DNA of 64,000 nucleotides. Source: SMBSF63 sp034003545 (GTDB taxonomy: Bacteria; Chloroflexota; Anaerolineae; Anaerolineales; Anaerolineaceae). The notes under the pieces were generated by a model, which was not told the origin of the DNA, did no database searches, and worked only from the letters and a program-made list of their open reading frames with translations. The position numbers and the translations under genes are program-made. Position 1 is the stretch's first letter. Every line of letters starts with the position of its first letter. The stretch is from positions 1 to 64,000 of the forward strand of contig CAYURM010000008.1 of assembly GCA_964447155.1 (NCBI GenBank), written 5' to 3'. Shown here piece after piece: positions 9,014-18,574 of this stretch.

Positions 9014-9583
9014 CTAGCCATCTTCCTCGACAATTGTGCCAAAATCACCCAGCAGCAGCAAAAGCTCCGGTGTCAGCTCCACCTCCAGCTCATCCTGGGT
9101 GTGATAACGATCCGCCTGGGAAGCACGTTCCCGCAGCGCGCGCCATAAACCTTCACGTTCTTCGGCTGAAACGACCAGGTCAGATACTGTCTCCGCTTTG
9201 CGCAGTAATCTGCCGGTCGTGTACAGAAAAGTCAGCCGGCGCACCGCTCCCGCCTGAATAGCTGCAGGCAGGGTCTGTAAAGCGCCTACCTGCATCTTGA
9301 AATACTCCTCCCGTGCCCGTGGGTGATCCGCCTCATCCCGGAAAAGGTCTGCCCGCCGTACCAGTTCATAGCCACGCAGCGCCGCGAAATGCTCGATCTG
9401 CCAGCGGTGATCCTTGCCAAACGAAGCGGGCTGATAAAAAGCCAGATAATCGACTTCGACCACCTTGGGCGCCGAACGCATGGGAATCCGATACCAGCCC
9501 AGCAACCGCACAATCTCCAGATCACGCGGCTGTGGAACAAAAACAACAAGCACAAAAGAAGAATCAGCGGGAAGTTCCGTCAT
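9014..9583 (-). CDS. hypothetical protein
   Basis: 189 residues from the ATG at 9583, which has GGAGG 11 bases upstream. A longer reading from TTG at 9622 lacks a spaced ribosome site. The product is soluble and mixed alpha/beta, with no signal peptide or membrane segment. It contains a tract like FVPQPRDLEIVRLLGWYRIP near the start and a charged C-terminus rich in Glu and Leu. I do not recognise a family. It stands alone between the hydA promoter region and a divergent TPR gene. Confidence 0.6.
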   Translation of the reverse strand: MTELPADSSFVLVVFVPQPRDLEIVRLLGWYRIPMRSAPKVVEVDYLAFYQPASFGKDHRWQIEHFAALRGYELVRRADLFRDEADHPRAREEYFKMQVGALQTLPAAIQAGAVRRLTFLYTTGRLLRKAETVSDLVVSAEEREGLWRALRERASQADRYHTQDELEVELTPELLLLLGDFGTIVEEDG

Positions 9584-9863
9584 CAGGCTGCCATCCTCCA
9601 CTCGGGCGGGAACGTCATTCAACTCCAGTTTACCAGAAAATGTAATGTATCATGCAAACTGAAAATAAGGAATTTGATTTGCCTTTCAGGGTAGAATTTA
9701 TTACAATAGAGAGGAATACCACCGGATAAGTGAGGTACAATCGAACGATTAAGTTCCTCGTAATGGGACACCCTGCTGTTCCCCTACGAACATGCGCTTA
9801 TCCAGGATGAGAGAAGATGCAAATTATGTCAAGTTCAATCATCACAGTACCAGGAGGGGTTTA

Positions 9864-10979
9864 ATGAACGGACTGACTCAAAAAGGCATTCAGGCATTCA
9901 AATCCGGTGATAAAACGGCAGCCCAGAATTTCTTCCGACAAGCCTTGCAGGAAAACCCTGCGGATGAGAATGCCTGGTTATGGCTGGCCGGCACATTTGA
10001 GGATAACAAAACCCGTATCCTGTGCCTGGAAAAGGTTCTGGCAATCAACCCCGAAAACCCTGCCGCTCAAAAAGGGCTGGCACAGCTCAAAGCCACCGCC
10101 CCGTACCCTCCTGCACCCGCACCTGCTGTTCCGCCACCACCCCCGCCTGAACCCGAAACCCCGCAGCCAGCCGCCGCAGCATCACCCGCAGCGATGCTGG
10201 CCGCCGATGACTTGTGGACGGACGATCCGGAAAACACCAGCGGCTTGTTCTTTGATGACCGCGCTGATACGGACGACATTTTTGGTGACATGCCTGTAGA
10301 CGACAGTCCCCTCATAGAAAATGTTCGTTCAGATGCACAATTCTCCGAGCCGAAACCGATTGTTCAGGAAGGCATTATCCTGCCGGATGGTTCCTCTGCC
10401 CGCGTCAGCCATGACGATAGTGCCCCGATCAACTTCGGCCCCAGCACCCCGGCTGGCCCGATCCGCACACTGGAAGCAAAACCATTGCCCCGAGGCCGCT
10501 ACGCCATCCGCATCCCGGGTTTTGAAGACCACCAGATCACCCTGAAACCTGCCTCTTTCTCGCGTGCCAAACTACTGTTTGACGGCGAGGTCATCAAAAA
10601 AGAAAAAGGCAGCAAAACCATTCCGTTAACCAGCGTGGAGGGGCTCATCGCCAAAATCGAGATCCGCCCCAGCATGCTGGATCCCCTGCCCCAGGTATGG
10701 GTAGATGGGGAGAAACTAAACTTCGCCCCGCCGATTAAATGGTATCAATGGGCCTGGATCAGCGTGCCGTTGATCGTCTTGATCGTATTAGGCACCTTCG
10801 TTGGCGTTATCTTTGGCATCCCGGCCATGCTATTGAACATTCAAATTTTCAGATCGCGTTTGTCTCCTGCCTTGCAGTACGCATTTTCGTTCCTGGTGAC
10901 TTTTGCAGCAGTGGTGCTCTACACTGTTACCGCCTATTATCTGACCCCCTTGCTGATGGAATTTATTTCCAGTTTCTAA
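9864..10979 (+). CDS. TPR-containing, C-terminally membrane-anchored protein
   Basis: 371 residues. Residues about 1-75 form two TPR-like helical pairs (MNGLTQKGIQAFKSGDKTAA..., ENPADENAWLWLAG, NPENPAAQKGLAQL). Then comes a Pro/Ala linker, an acidic stretch, a small beta-rich domain (RGRYAIRIPGFEDHQITLKP), and two transmembrane helices at about 295-320 and 340-365. The start at 9864 follows AGGAGGGG, and the earlier in-frame ATG at 9792 has no ribosome site. It is the only plus-strand gene between hydA and the PLP enzyme. The function is unknown; the TPR suggests a protein-interaction role at the membrane. Confidence 0.75.
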   Translation: MNGLTQKGIQAFKSGDKTAAQNFFRQALQENPADENAWLWLAGTFEDNKTRILCLEKVLAINPENPAAQKGLAQLKATAPYPPAPAPAVPPPPPPEPETPQPAAAASPAAMLAADDLWTDDPENTSGLFFDDRADTDDIFGDMPVDDSPLIENVRSDAQFSEPKPIVQEGIILPDGSSARVSHDDSAPINFGPSTPAGPIRTLEAKPLPRGRYAIRIPGFEDHQITLKPASFSRAKLLFDGEVIKKEKGSKTIPLTSVEGLIAKIEIRPSMLDPLPQVWVDGEKLNFAPPIKWYQWAWISVPLIVLIVLGTFVGVIFGIPAMLLNIQIFRSRLSPALQYAFSFLVTFAAVVLYTVTAYYLTPLLMEFISSF

Positions 10980-11000
10980 GGCAGACAACACCAAAATGAA

Positions 11001-11030
11001 ACCCAGTCCCCGGCAAGCCGGGGACTGGGT
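11001..11030. terminator. bidirectional hairpin between convergent genes
   Basis: ACCCAGTCCCCGGC-AA-GCCGGGGACTGGGT: a perfect 14-bp stem between the TPR gene and the end of the PLP-enzyme operon. It has no strong T tract, but position and stability fit a shared terminator. Confidence 0.7.
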
Positions 11031-11049
11031 GATTCACAGCTGATCTGGA

Positions 11050-12528
11050 CTACTGGTATTTCTGGATCAGTCCAACGCGCTCGTTAAACTTGACGATAAA
11101 GGCGTCCATTTCCTCAATCTGGGTCTGGAACTCCGTCCAGTAATCAGGATCGTACCATTGATCCTGAATTTCTTCGTAGGTCTTGCCCTGCTGTTCCACC
11201 CAGGTGTAATACTTGAGGTTATGCACACGACGGCGGTCAACGTAAGTCAGTTCTTGCAGATTATCGGTACCCTCACCCAGCAAACTGGCAGCGAAATCGG
11301 CAGCCGCGTTGAAAGCCGTATATGCGCCAAAATCACGACGATACTCTGCAATCCGGGTGTTGTACAGTTCCATCGAATCTGTCAACACTGTCAACAGCAC
11401 ATCATTCTCCCCAAGTTCATAGTACTTGGCCATCTTGATCGCCGAAAGAACATTGGCAATGCCGGAGAAGCCAAGCAAATCAAGCTGATCAACCATTTCC
11501 TCAGGAACACCCTGGCTGAGCAAATACTTCTGGCCTTCAGGCTCATTGAACAGGCGCGAGATATTGACCACGTCGTTGTCATCAATCGCTACGAGCAAAT
11601 CGGTATTTTTGACATTGTGGATCCACGGCACATGCTTGTCACCAATCCCTTCAATGCGGTGAGCGCCAAAACCATTTTCCATCAGGGTCGGGCATTGCAG
11701 CGCTTCGGAGGCACAAATTTTGGATTGGGGATAAAGCTGCTTGAGGTAATCGCCACAAGCAATCGTTCCGGCGGAACCGGTGGTCAAGGCTACACCGCGA
11801 TAGCGGTCATTCGGCCCCAATTCCTTCTTGAGCACTTCTTCCATGGCATGCCCGGTGATTTCGTAATGCCACAGATAGTTGCCAAACTCCTCGAACTGGT
11901 TGAAAATGACCAGATCTTCGCCAGTGGCGCGCAGTTCCCAGCACTTGTCAAAGATTTCCTTCACGTTAGATTCGGTGCCAGGGGTAGCGATCACTTCGCC
12001 CGCCACCTGAGACAGCCAATCAAAGCGTTCCTGGCTCATCCCCTCAGGCAAGATGGCTACAGACTCGCAGGCCAGCAAGGAAGAGTCGTACGCTCCGCCG
12101 CGGCAGTAGTTACCGGTGGAGGGCCACACGGCCTTCTGGGTCTCCGGGTCGAACTGACCGGTTACCAGACGGGGAACCAGGCAGCCAAATGCAGCCCCAA
12201 CTTTGTGGGCGCCAGTGGGGAACCATTTGCCAACCAGAGCAAGAATGCGGGCATCTACACCGGTAATGCTCTTGGGCAGCTCAATATAATTGACGCCGTC
12301 AAATTCGCCGCCAGAGGCAACCGGTTCATTTTTCCAGGTGATGCGGAAGAGGTTGCGGGGGTGAATATCCCATAAACCAATTTCATCCAATTCTTTTTTG
12401 ATCCCGTCCGGGATCAAGTCAGGGTTCTTCTGCTGGGCAAAGGTGGGAATAATGATATTGCGTTCCCGTGCCCGTCGGACTGCATCCTGCAATTGGTCTT
12501 CATAAACAGTTAAGTCAATTTTAGCCAT
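11050..12528 (-). CDS. PLP-dependent beta-family (fold type II) enzyme, lyase/deaminase candidate
   Basis: 492 residues, fold type II like tryptophan synthase beta, cysteine synthase and diaminopropionate ammonia-lyase. The Schiff-base lysine is K109 in PTGAHKVGAAFG, the substrate-carboxylate loop is STGNY (137-141), and the PLP-phosphate glycine loop is TTGSAGT. The long N- and C-terminal extensions are unusual for cysteine synthase. It ends the unit that begins with the nucleoside-type ABC importer, which suggests a catabolic role, such as eliminating ammonia from an amino acid released from a ureide. The E. coli ygeX lyase is a functional analogue to test, not a proven orthologue. The start at 12528 has AGGAG eight bases upstream; the ATG at 12534 is too close. 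Confidence 0.8.
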   Translation of the reverse strand: MAKIDLTVYEDQLQDAVRRARERNIIIPTFAQQKNPDLIPDGIKKELDEIGLWDIHPRNLFRITWKNEPVASGGEFDGVNYIELPKSITGVDARILALVGKWFPTGAHKVGAAFGCLVPRLVTGQFDPETQKAVWPSTGNYCRGGAYDSSLLACESVAILPEGMSQERFDWLSQVAGEVIATPGTESNVKEIFDKCWELRATGEDLVIFNQFEEFGNYLWHYEITGHAMEEVLKKELGPNDRYRGVALTTGSAGTIACGDYLKQLYPQSKICASEALQCPTLMENGFGAHRIEGIGDKHVPWIHNVKNTDLLVAIDDNDVVNISRLFNEPEGQKYLLSQGVPEEMVDQLDLLGFSGIANVLSAIKMAKYYELGENDVLLTVLTDSMELYNTRIAEYRRDFGAYTAFNAAADFAASLLGEGTDNLQELTYVDRRRVHNLKYYTWVEQQGKTYEEIQDQWYDPDYWTEFQTQIEEMDAFIVKFNERVGLIQKYQ

Positions 12529-12557
12529 TCGCATTACTCCTGTGAAAATATGAGTTA

Positions 12558-13490
12558 TTATTTTTCGGAAGGCGCCTCACTGACCACATACAGAGGACGT
12601 CCCTTCACCTCGTCATAAATCCGGCCGATATACTCGCCAAGGATCCCTAAAGAAATCAACTGCACGCCGCCCAAAAACAGCACAGCGCTTAATGTGGTCG
12701 CCTGACCGTAGAATGCCTGGCTGCCGGAAAGGCGCATGACCACCACCGCGATAATCGCCAGGATGCTGATCGCCGCCGAAGTAAAACCCAAATACGTAGC
12801 AAGCTGCAGCGGCACATAAGAAAAACCTGTGATCGCATTCAACGCAAGCACCAGCATTTTGCGCAGGGGGTATTTGGTCACACCCGCGTAGCGCGCCGCT
12901 CGTTTGTAGGGCACTCCCACCTGCTTGAAGCCCGCCCACGAGGACATGCCGCGCAGGAAGCGGTGCCGCTCGCGCATCTGCCCCATCACATCCACCACCT
13001 GGCGGTCCAGCAGCCGGAAATCGCCAGTGTCCAGCGGGATACTCACGTCTGTGATACGGAAGATCAGGCGGTAAAACAACGATGCGGTCATCTTCTTAAA
13101 CCAGGTTTCGCCCTCGCGTTCTGCGCGCACAGCGTATACCACCTGATAACCCTCGCGCCATTTTGCGATCAACTCCAGGATCACTTCCGGCGGGTCCTGC
13201 AAGTCTGCATCCACCACCACCACCGCCTGGCCGCGGCTGTAATCCATCCCGGCCGTAACCGCGATCTGGTGCCCAAAATTGCGGGCAAAAATGACGGGGC
13301 GTACGCGCTGATCAGCAGCCGCCAACGCACGGATTGTGTCAGTAGAGCCATCCATCGAACCGTCATCAACCAGTATCAGCTCCCAGGCTTCACCGGTGGT
13401 ATCCATGACCTCACAAATCTGGCGATACAGTTCACCCAGCGATTCGGTCTCGTTATACACCGGGGCAATGATCGTAAAAACAGGTTGCAT
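12558..13490 (-). CDS. GT2 polyprenyl-phosphate glycosyltransferase (DPM1/GtrB/ArnC type)
   Basis: 310 residues. GT-A fold of family 2: the start FTIIAPVYNETESLGELY, DDGS near residue 42, and a DADLQDPPE nucleotide-sugar motif. Two C-terminal membrane helices lie at about 230-295. Such enzymes move a sugar from UDP- or GDP-sugar to a polyprenyl phosphate at the membrane. It lies between the two PLP-enzyme genes, 20 bases below one and 29 above the other, so it is co-transcribed with them without an obvious metabolic link. Donor and acceptor cannot be told. Confidence 0.88.
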   Translation of the reverse strand: MQPVFTIIAPVYNETESLGELYRQICEVMDTTGEAWELILVDDGSMDGSTDTIRALAAADQRVRPVIFARNFGHQIAVTAGMDYSRGQAVVVVDADLQDPPEVILELIAKWREGYQVVYAVRAEREGETWFKKMTASLFYRLIFRITDVSIPLDTGDFRLLDRQVVDVMGQMRERHRFLRGMSSWAGFKQVGVPYKRAARYAGVTKYPLRKMLVLALNAITGFSYVPLQLATYLGFTSAAISILAIIAVVVMRLSGSQAFYGQATTLSAVLFLGGVQLISLGILGEYIGRIYDEVKGRPLYVVSEAPSEK

Positions 13491-13510
13491 TTCGTCTTTT
13501 CCTATCAGGT

Positions 13511-14758
13511 TTATTGATTTAAAAAGGCCTGTAAAGCGTCCATCGCAGGCTTGATCACTGGCGCTTCTTCCACAGACTTCATCGCCGACTTAACATCCTT
13601 CAAACCGCTGCCGGTATTGATCAACAGCACGGGGTCATCGCCAGTGATCTGACCGGTCTCCAGCGCCTTGACCAGCCCGGCATAAGAAGTCGAGCCAGCC
13701 GGTTCAGCAAAGATGCCCACCTTGCCCAGGGCAGCAATCGCTTTGATGATCTCATCATCGCTAACCAGAATATACGCGCCATTGGTTTCGGTGGCCGCCC
13801 GCACAGCGCGCACGCCATCGCGCGGCAGGTCAACCGAAATGCTGTCGGCCAGTGTCGTAGCAGAAACGGGGATGATCTCTTCGGTGCCAGCCAGGTAAGC
13901 GTTGGCAATCGCTGCCGAGCCTTCGGACTGAACGCCAAAGATGCGCGGCATCTGCTTCAACCAGCCCAGCTCCTGCAAGTCTTTGAAACCTTTGTGAATC
14001 CCGGAGATGATATTGCCATCCCCGACGGAAACGAACACACACAGCGGCTTGTCCAGTTCCTCGGCCAGCAGCACCTGCTCCCAAATCTCAAAAGCGGCAG
14101 TTTTCTTGCCTTCAGCGGTAAAGGGGTTATAACCCGTATTGCGACAGTACCAGCCAAACCTGTTGGAGGCTTCAATCGTCAGATCAAAGGCATTGTCATA
14201 CGTGCCGTCTACCAGCATCACCTGGGCGCCAAACACCAGCAGTTGGGCCACCTTGGCCGGGGGAGCAGTCTTGGGAGCAAAAATGACATCTTTCTGCCCT
14301 ACAGCAGCAGCCATGCCGGCCAAAGCCGCACCCGCGTTGCCGGTGGAAGCCGTTACCACCACTTCAGCGCCGATCTCCCGGGCGCGGGCCACAACCACAG
14401 CGCTGGCGCGATCCTTAAAAGAAGCCGTCGCCTGACGGCCTTCATCCTTCACCCACAACTGCTTCATGCCCAGATCTTTGCGCATGGCTGGCGGCGCATA
14501 GGTCGGCGTCCAACCCACGGCGCGCAAGGGAGTGCCCTCACAGCCAGGATCCTCCATCGGCAGCAGGGGCAGATAGCGCCAGATAGAGGTATCACGGCTG
14601 CTGGTGATGTCCTCAATAGTGTATGCTTTTTTGATGCCCTCATAATCCAGCAACACATTCAGGTTGCCGCCGTCATCAGGACACACATAGGTTACTTCTT
14701 CAGGCCCGTACTTCTTTCCACATAGTGAACATTGATATCCTCTAAATTTTTTTGTCAT
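13511..14758 (-). CDS. threonine synthase-like PLP enzyme with N-terminal zinc ribbon
   Basis: 415 residues. The N-terminus carries a small zinc-ribbon-like element (CSLCGKKY...CPDDG) as in many long ThrC proteins. The PLP lysine lies in ATASFKDRAS, the substrate loop is ASTGNAG and the phosphate-binding region is near VSVGDGN. Threonine synthase turns O-phosphohomoserine into threonine. No other threonine-pathway gene is near; it sits 29 bases below a nucleoside-type permease and 20 above GT2 in the importer operon. It may therefore be a recruited lyase rather than ThrC. The start is the ATG at 14758; a GTG three codons earlier is the alternative. Confidence 0.78.
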   Translation of the reverse strand: MTKKFRGYQCSLCGKKYGPEEVTYVCPDDGGNLNVLLDYEGIKKAYTIEDITSSRDTSIWRYLPLLPMEDPGCEGTPLRAVGWTPTYAPPAMRKDLGMKQLWVKDEGRQATASFKDRASAVVVARAREIGAEVVVTASTGNAGAALAGMAAAVGQKDVIFAPKTAPPAKVAQLLVFGAQVMLVDGTYDNAFDLTIEASNRFGWYCRNTGYNPFTAEGKKTAAFEIWEQVLLAEELDKPLCVFVSVGDGNIISGIHKGFKDLQELGWLKQMPRIFGVQSEGSAAIANAYLAGTEEIIPVSATTLADSISVDLPRDGVRAVRAATETNGAYILVSDDEIIKAIAALGKVGIFAEPAGSTSYAGLVKALETGQITGDDPVLLINTGSGLKDVKSAMKSVEEAPVIKPAMDALQAFLNQ

Positions 14759-14787
14759 ATCCTCCACCTGATAAACAATGAGATTGA

Positions 14788-15756
14788 TTACAAACCGCGT
14801 TGACCGCGGATGTATGGCAGCCCCAGCGCTGCCGGTGAGCCAACCCGTTTACGGTTGGCCTCGCGTGAGCCGATAATTAAAACAATCACCGTAAATGCAT
14901 AAGGCAGCATCTTCAGGAAAAAGCCGTAGTAGGGGTTGTAGTAGAACGGATTGATCATCCCCAGGATCATCGTCGGACCTTGCACATCCAGCACCAGCCG
15001 CCGCAGCGCGCCGAAGATATACCCGCCGAAAGCCGCACGGATCGGATCCCATTGCGCAAAGATCACCAGACCGACGGCGATCCAGCCCTGGCCGGACGTG
15101 GTCTTTTCAGCAAACCAGCCGGGAGAAATCGCCAGCGAAATCGCTGCCCCGGCCAGGCCGGCCAGCATCCCGCCCACAAATGTGTAAAAATAGCGCATCC
15201 CATACACGCTGATTCCCTGAGCATCGACTGCCGAGGGATATTCTCCCACTGCCCGTAGCTGCATCCCCTGGCGGGTACGGTTGATGAAATACCATGAAAC
15301 CGGGATCATCAAATAGCCGATATAGACCAGTGCGGTATGTCCGGCAAAAAACACATCTCCGATGAAAGGAATTTGCGAAAGCAGGGGAATGTCGAAATCT
15401 TTAAGAATGGGAACATTGGACAAACTATTCAAGCCTTCGCCCAGTACCAGACTGATCCCCGTCGCCAGGAAGTTCAGCGAAAGTCCACTGACCACCTGAT
15501 CTGCCTGCAAGGTGATCGTGATAAAGGCATGGATCTGACTGATCAATCCTGCCGCCAGCATCCCAAAAGCAACCCCAACCCAGGGATTACCAAACCTGTG
15601 GGATATGGAATATGCCGTCATCGCTCCCAGCAGCATCATTCCTTCCACACCCAAATTCAAAATACCCGAACGTTCTGTCAGGATTTCTCCCAATGTAGCG
15701 AACAAAAGTGCTGTACCCGTCGCGACACCGGCTTGTAAAATGATCGCAAGGCTCAT
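14788..15756 (-). CDS. nucleoside-type ABC transporter permease (NupQ/YufQ-like)
   Basis: 322 residues with about eight to ten membrane segments and the BPD_transp_2 signature (FATLGEILTERSGILNLGVEGMM, where ERSGILNLGVEG is diagnostic). It forms the inner-membrane channel with the larger permease upstream, with which it overlaps by four bases (ATGA at 15753-15756). Homologues import nucleosides in Bacillus (NupNOPQ) and spirochaetes. The PLP-enzyme gene 29 bases downstream ties the imported compound to amino-group chemistry. Confidence 0.9.
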   Translation of the reverse strand: MSLAIILQAGVATGTALLFATLGEILTERSGILNLGVEGMMLLGAMTAYSISHRFGNPWVGVAFGMLAAGLISQIHAFITITLQADQVVSGLSLNFLATGISLVLGEGLNSLSNVPILKDFDIPLLSQIPFIGDVFFAGHTALVYIGYLMIPVSWYFINRTRQGMQLRAVGEYPSAVDAQGISVYGMRYFYTFVGGMLAGLAGAAISLAISPGWFAEKTTSGQGWIAVGLVIFAQWDPIRAAFGGYIFGALRRLVLDVQGPTMILGMINPFYYNPYYGFFLKMLPYAFTVIVLIIGSREANRKRVGSPAALGLPYIRGQRGL

Positions 15757-16889
15757 GATTTACTCTCCTTCCGGCGTGCAAAGTAGATTCGATACCGCAT
15801 GAAAAAGTCACTGGCAATCAAAAACACCATGATCACGCCCTGGATCATCGTGGGCACCCCGCTGGGCTGGATCTCGCGTCCCGCCAGGATCAATGCGCCA
15901 AACAGCACCGAAACCAAAAGCACAGCAAATGGGTTCAGCTTCGCCAGCCAGGCGATAATGATCGCTGTGAAACCATAGCCGGGTGAGATGTGACCCTGCA
16001 AACGATGCACCACACCGGTGATCTCGGACATCCCTGCCAAACCAGCCAATGCGCCAGAAAGCGACATGACCAGAATAATGTTGCGGGCAATCGGGATACC
16101 GGCATATTCAGCAGCTTTGGGATTATCGCCAATCAGGCGGATTTCATAACCCCATTGGCTTTTGTACAGGATCAGCCACACCACCACCGCCGCGATGATG
16201 GCAAACACCAGGCCAAAATGCATCGTCAGGCCGCGAAACTGCGGGATTTCTTTGGCATAATCAGCCAGCCGCGGCAGCCAGGCATTCTTCGGGAAGACCT
16301 TCGTCATCTGAAATCCGCCTTCAGACCATTTGGCGTAAATAAAATAATTGTTCCATTCCACCGCGATGTAGTTCAGCATCAAGGTCGAAATAATTTCATT
16401 CACGTTGAATTTGGCTTTCAGGAAACCGGGCACAAAGCCATAAATGGCGCCCATTGCCATACCGACAATCGCCATCACCGAAATGAAAATCCACTTGGGG
16501 GTTTCTTCGGGCAGGATCGGGGCGAGGATAACCAGACTTGCGCCCCATGCGCCAATGAAGAACTGCCCTTCCGCACCGATGTTCCACAGACGCATACGAA
16601 AGGCGATCGTGCAAGCCAGGCCGGTCAGCATCAGGGGGATGGCCTTGACCATGGTATCCGAGAATACGCCTACGCTGCCGAAAGACGAGCGGGCGATATG
16701 AGCATAGGCACGCCAGGGTTCCCCGCCAGCCATGGCAATGATCCCCGCCCCCACCAGTAATGCCAGCACCACAGCCAGGAAGGACAACATCGATGAAAAC
16801 CAGCCTGAAGGATTGTTCAACCGCGGTTCAATCTTTAACTTGTACGGAAATTTCTTTTTGGGCGAGAGGTTCATCTTGGCTTCACTCAT
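15753..16889 (-). CDS. nucleoside-type ABC transporter permease (NupP/YufP-like)
   Basis: 378 residues. A basic cytoplasmic N-terminus is followed by about nine to ten membrane helices, with the BPD_transp_2 pattern (LACTIAFRMRLWNIGAEGQF corresponds to the family motif FNIGAEGQ). It pairs with the smaller permease. The gene overlaps the ATPase gene upstream by eight bases (16882-16889) and the next permease by four, so translation is coupled. The substrate is probably a purine or pyrimidine nucleoside or base, by family only. Confidence 0.9.
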   Translation of the reverse strand: MSEAKMNLSPKKKFPYKLKIEPRLNNPSGWFSSMLSFLAVVLALLVGAGIIAMAGGEPWRAYAHIARSSFGSVGVFSDTMVKAIPLMLTGLACTIAFRMRLWNIGAEGQFFIGAWGASLVILAPILPEETPKWIFISVMAIVGMAMGAIYGFVPGFLKAKFNVNEIISTLMLNYIAVEWNNYFIYAKWSEGGFQMTKVFPKNAWLPRLADYAKEIPQFRGLTMHFGLVFAIIAAVVVWLILYKSQWGYEIRLIGDNPKAAEYAGIPIARNIILVMSLSGALAGLAGMSEITGVVHRLQGHISPGYGFTAIIIAWLAKLNPFAVLLVSVLFGALILAGREIQPSGVPTMIQGVIMVFLIASDFFMRYRIYFARRKESKS

Positions 16890-18453
16890 TAGACTTCTCC
16901 CCTTGTAATCGAATATCTTCCATCCGCATTCCTGTCATCATTAAGCCGATTTTTTCCATATCGCCATCGGCAATTTCACCCATGATCTCCCCTTCATAGA
17001 TGACATAAATACGGTCGCTTAAGGACAACAATTCTTCCAACTCTTCAGAGACCAGCAGCACCGCCGAGCCAGCTTCTCTTTGCAGCAGCAGCAGCCGCTG
17101 CACGCCTTCAATCGCGCCCACATCCAGGCCGCGCGTCGGCTGCATGGCAATCAGCAATTCCGGTTGTTTGGAAATCTCGCGCGCCAGGATCACTTTCTGC
17201 AAATTTCCGCCGGACAACAGACGTACCGATGTATTCACTGTGGGCACAATAATATCAAACGCCGCTTTTAGCTCGCGGGCATATTTGAGGGCGGCGTCGT
17301 CATTCACCATCCAGCCCTTGCCAATCGGCTCGTCCGTATAATTTTTCATGATCACATTATCGGTCACGCTCAGATTGGGTGCCGTGCCAACATGGGTGCG
17401 GTCCTCAGGGATGTGCGATACCCCTTTGCGAATGCCCACCTTGGGAGGGGTATTGGTGATGTCTTCTCCGGCAATGATGATCTGCCCCTCAGTTGCCTTA
17501 CGCAATCCGGTGATCACATCTGCCAGCTCACGCTGTCCATTCCCGGCAACACCCGCCAGGCCGACGATCTCTCCCGCGCGCACATTCAAGGTAACGCCAT
17601 TCAATGCGTTCAAGCCTTTGTTGTTCTCAGCATGAATATTATTGACAGACAGGATCACATCGCCAGGTTCCTGCTCTTTCTTGTCAATCCGAAAGATGAC
17701 TTCGCGGCCAACCATCAGATTCGCCAGTTCGGTGCGGGAAGTATCTTCAATCCTGATTCCAGCCGAAGTCACCTTCCCCTTGCGCAGCACGGTCACCCGA
17801 TCAGAGATCGCCATCACCTCATGCAATTTATGGCTGATAAAGATGATCGACTTGCCCTTATCCGTCATGGAACGCAGCGTATTAAAGAGATCATCAATTT
17901 CTTTGGGCGCCAATACTGCGGTAGGCTCATCCATAATCAAAATACCTGCTCCGCGATAGAGCATTTTTAACAATTCCACCCGCTGCTGTTCACCGACGGA
18001 AAGCTGCCAGATCTTGGCTTTGGGGTCGACATGCAGCCCAAATTCTGCGGCCATTTGCGCAATCTTGGCTTCGTAATAAGGTAAATTCAATCGAAAGCGG
18101 GGTTCATCCATCCCCAGCAGAATATTTTCAGTAACGCTTTGCGAGGGCACCAGCATAAAATGTTGGTGAACCATCCCAATCCCCGCCGCAATCGCATCAC
18201 GCGGAGAATTAAATTTGACTTCACGGCCATTGACCAAAATGACGCCTTCATCCTGACGGTATAAACCGGCCAGCACATTCATTAACGTACTCTTCCCGGC
18301 GCCATTTTCACCCAACAGAGCGTGGACTTCCCCCGCACGCAAATCAAAGTCGATATGGTCGTTTGCCAGCACGCCGGGAAAATGTTTCACAATCCCGCGC
18401 ATACACACTTCATTTTTTTCGCATTCCTGGGTTCTATTGTCTTGGTCCATCAT
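16882..18453 (-). CDS. nucleoside-type ABC transporter ATPase, duplicated domain (NupO/YufO-like)
   Basis: 523 residues, two fused ABC domains as in sugar/nucleoside importers. Domain 1 has a full Walker A (GENGAGKST), signature LSVGEQQRVELLK and Walker B ILIMDEPT. Domain 2 has a degenerate Walker A (GVAGNGQRE), with LLSGGNLQK and ATRGLD-like elements, typical for this family, where only one site hydrolyses fast. The start at 18453 has GGGATGG upstream. It is separated from the lipoprotein gene by 121 bases that hold a stem-loop. Confidence 0.92.
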   Translation of the reverse strand: MMDQDNRTQECEKNEVCMRGIVKHFPGVLANDHIDFDLRAGEVHALLGENGAGKSTLMNVLAGLYRQDEGVILVNGREVKFNSPRDAIAAGIGMVHQHFMLVPSQSVTENILLGMDEPRFRLNLPYYEAKIAQMAAEFGLHVDPKAKIWQLSVGEQQRVELLKMLYRGAGILIMDEPTAVLAPKEIDDLFNTLRSMTDKGKSIIFISHKLHEVMAISDRVTVLRKGKVTSAGIRIEDTSRTELANLMVGREVIFRIDKKEQEPGDVILSVNNIHAENNKGLNALNGVTLNVRAGEIVGLAGVAGNGQRELADVITGLRKATEGQIIIAGEDITNTPPKVGIRKGVSHIPEDRTHVGTAPNLSVTDNVIMKNYTDEPIGKGWMVNDDAALKYARELKAAFDIIVPTVNTSVRLLSGGNLQKVILAREISKQPELLIAMQPTRGLDVGAIEGVQRLLLLQREAGSAVLLVSEELEELLSLSDRIYVIYEGEIMGEIADGDMEKIGLMMTGMRMEDIRLQGEKSNE

Positions 18454-18534
18454 GAATACACCATCCCTGCCTTAGTTTCTTCCTGCTTGCTCTTCCCAAA
18501 ACACCTCGCGGGAAGTCATGCAGGCTAAGAGGGT

Positions 18535-18560
18535 AGGGGGCAGGATTCATCCTGCCCCCT
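18535..18560 (-). terminator. intercistronic stem-loop between binding protein and ATPase genes
   Basis: AGGGGGCAGGAT with its exact complement and a two-base loop, a perfect 12-bp stem without a T tract. It lies just after the lipoprotein stop. Such hairpins commonly protect or partly terminate the message, so that binding protein exceeds membrane components. Confidence 0.6.
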
Positions 18561-18574
18561 GTCCATGTAAAAAC

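Noticed and set aside
13511..14758. Firm call as threonine synthase thrC.
   Set aside because: The domain pattern fits, but the operon context is transport and catabolism, so the call is kept as threonine synthase-like.
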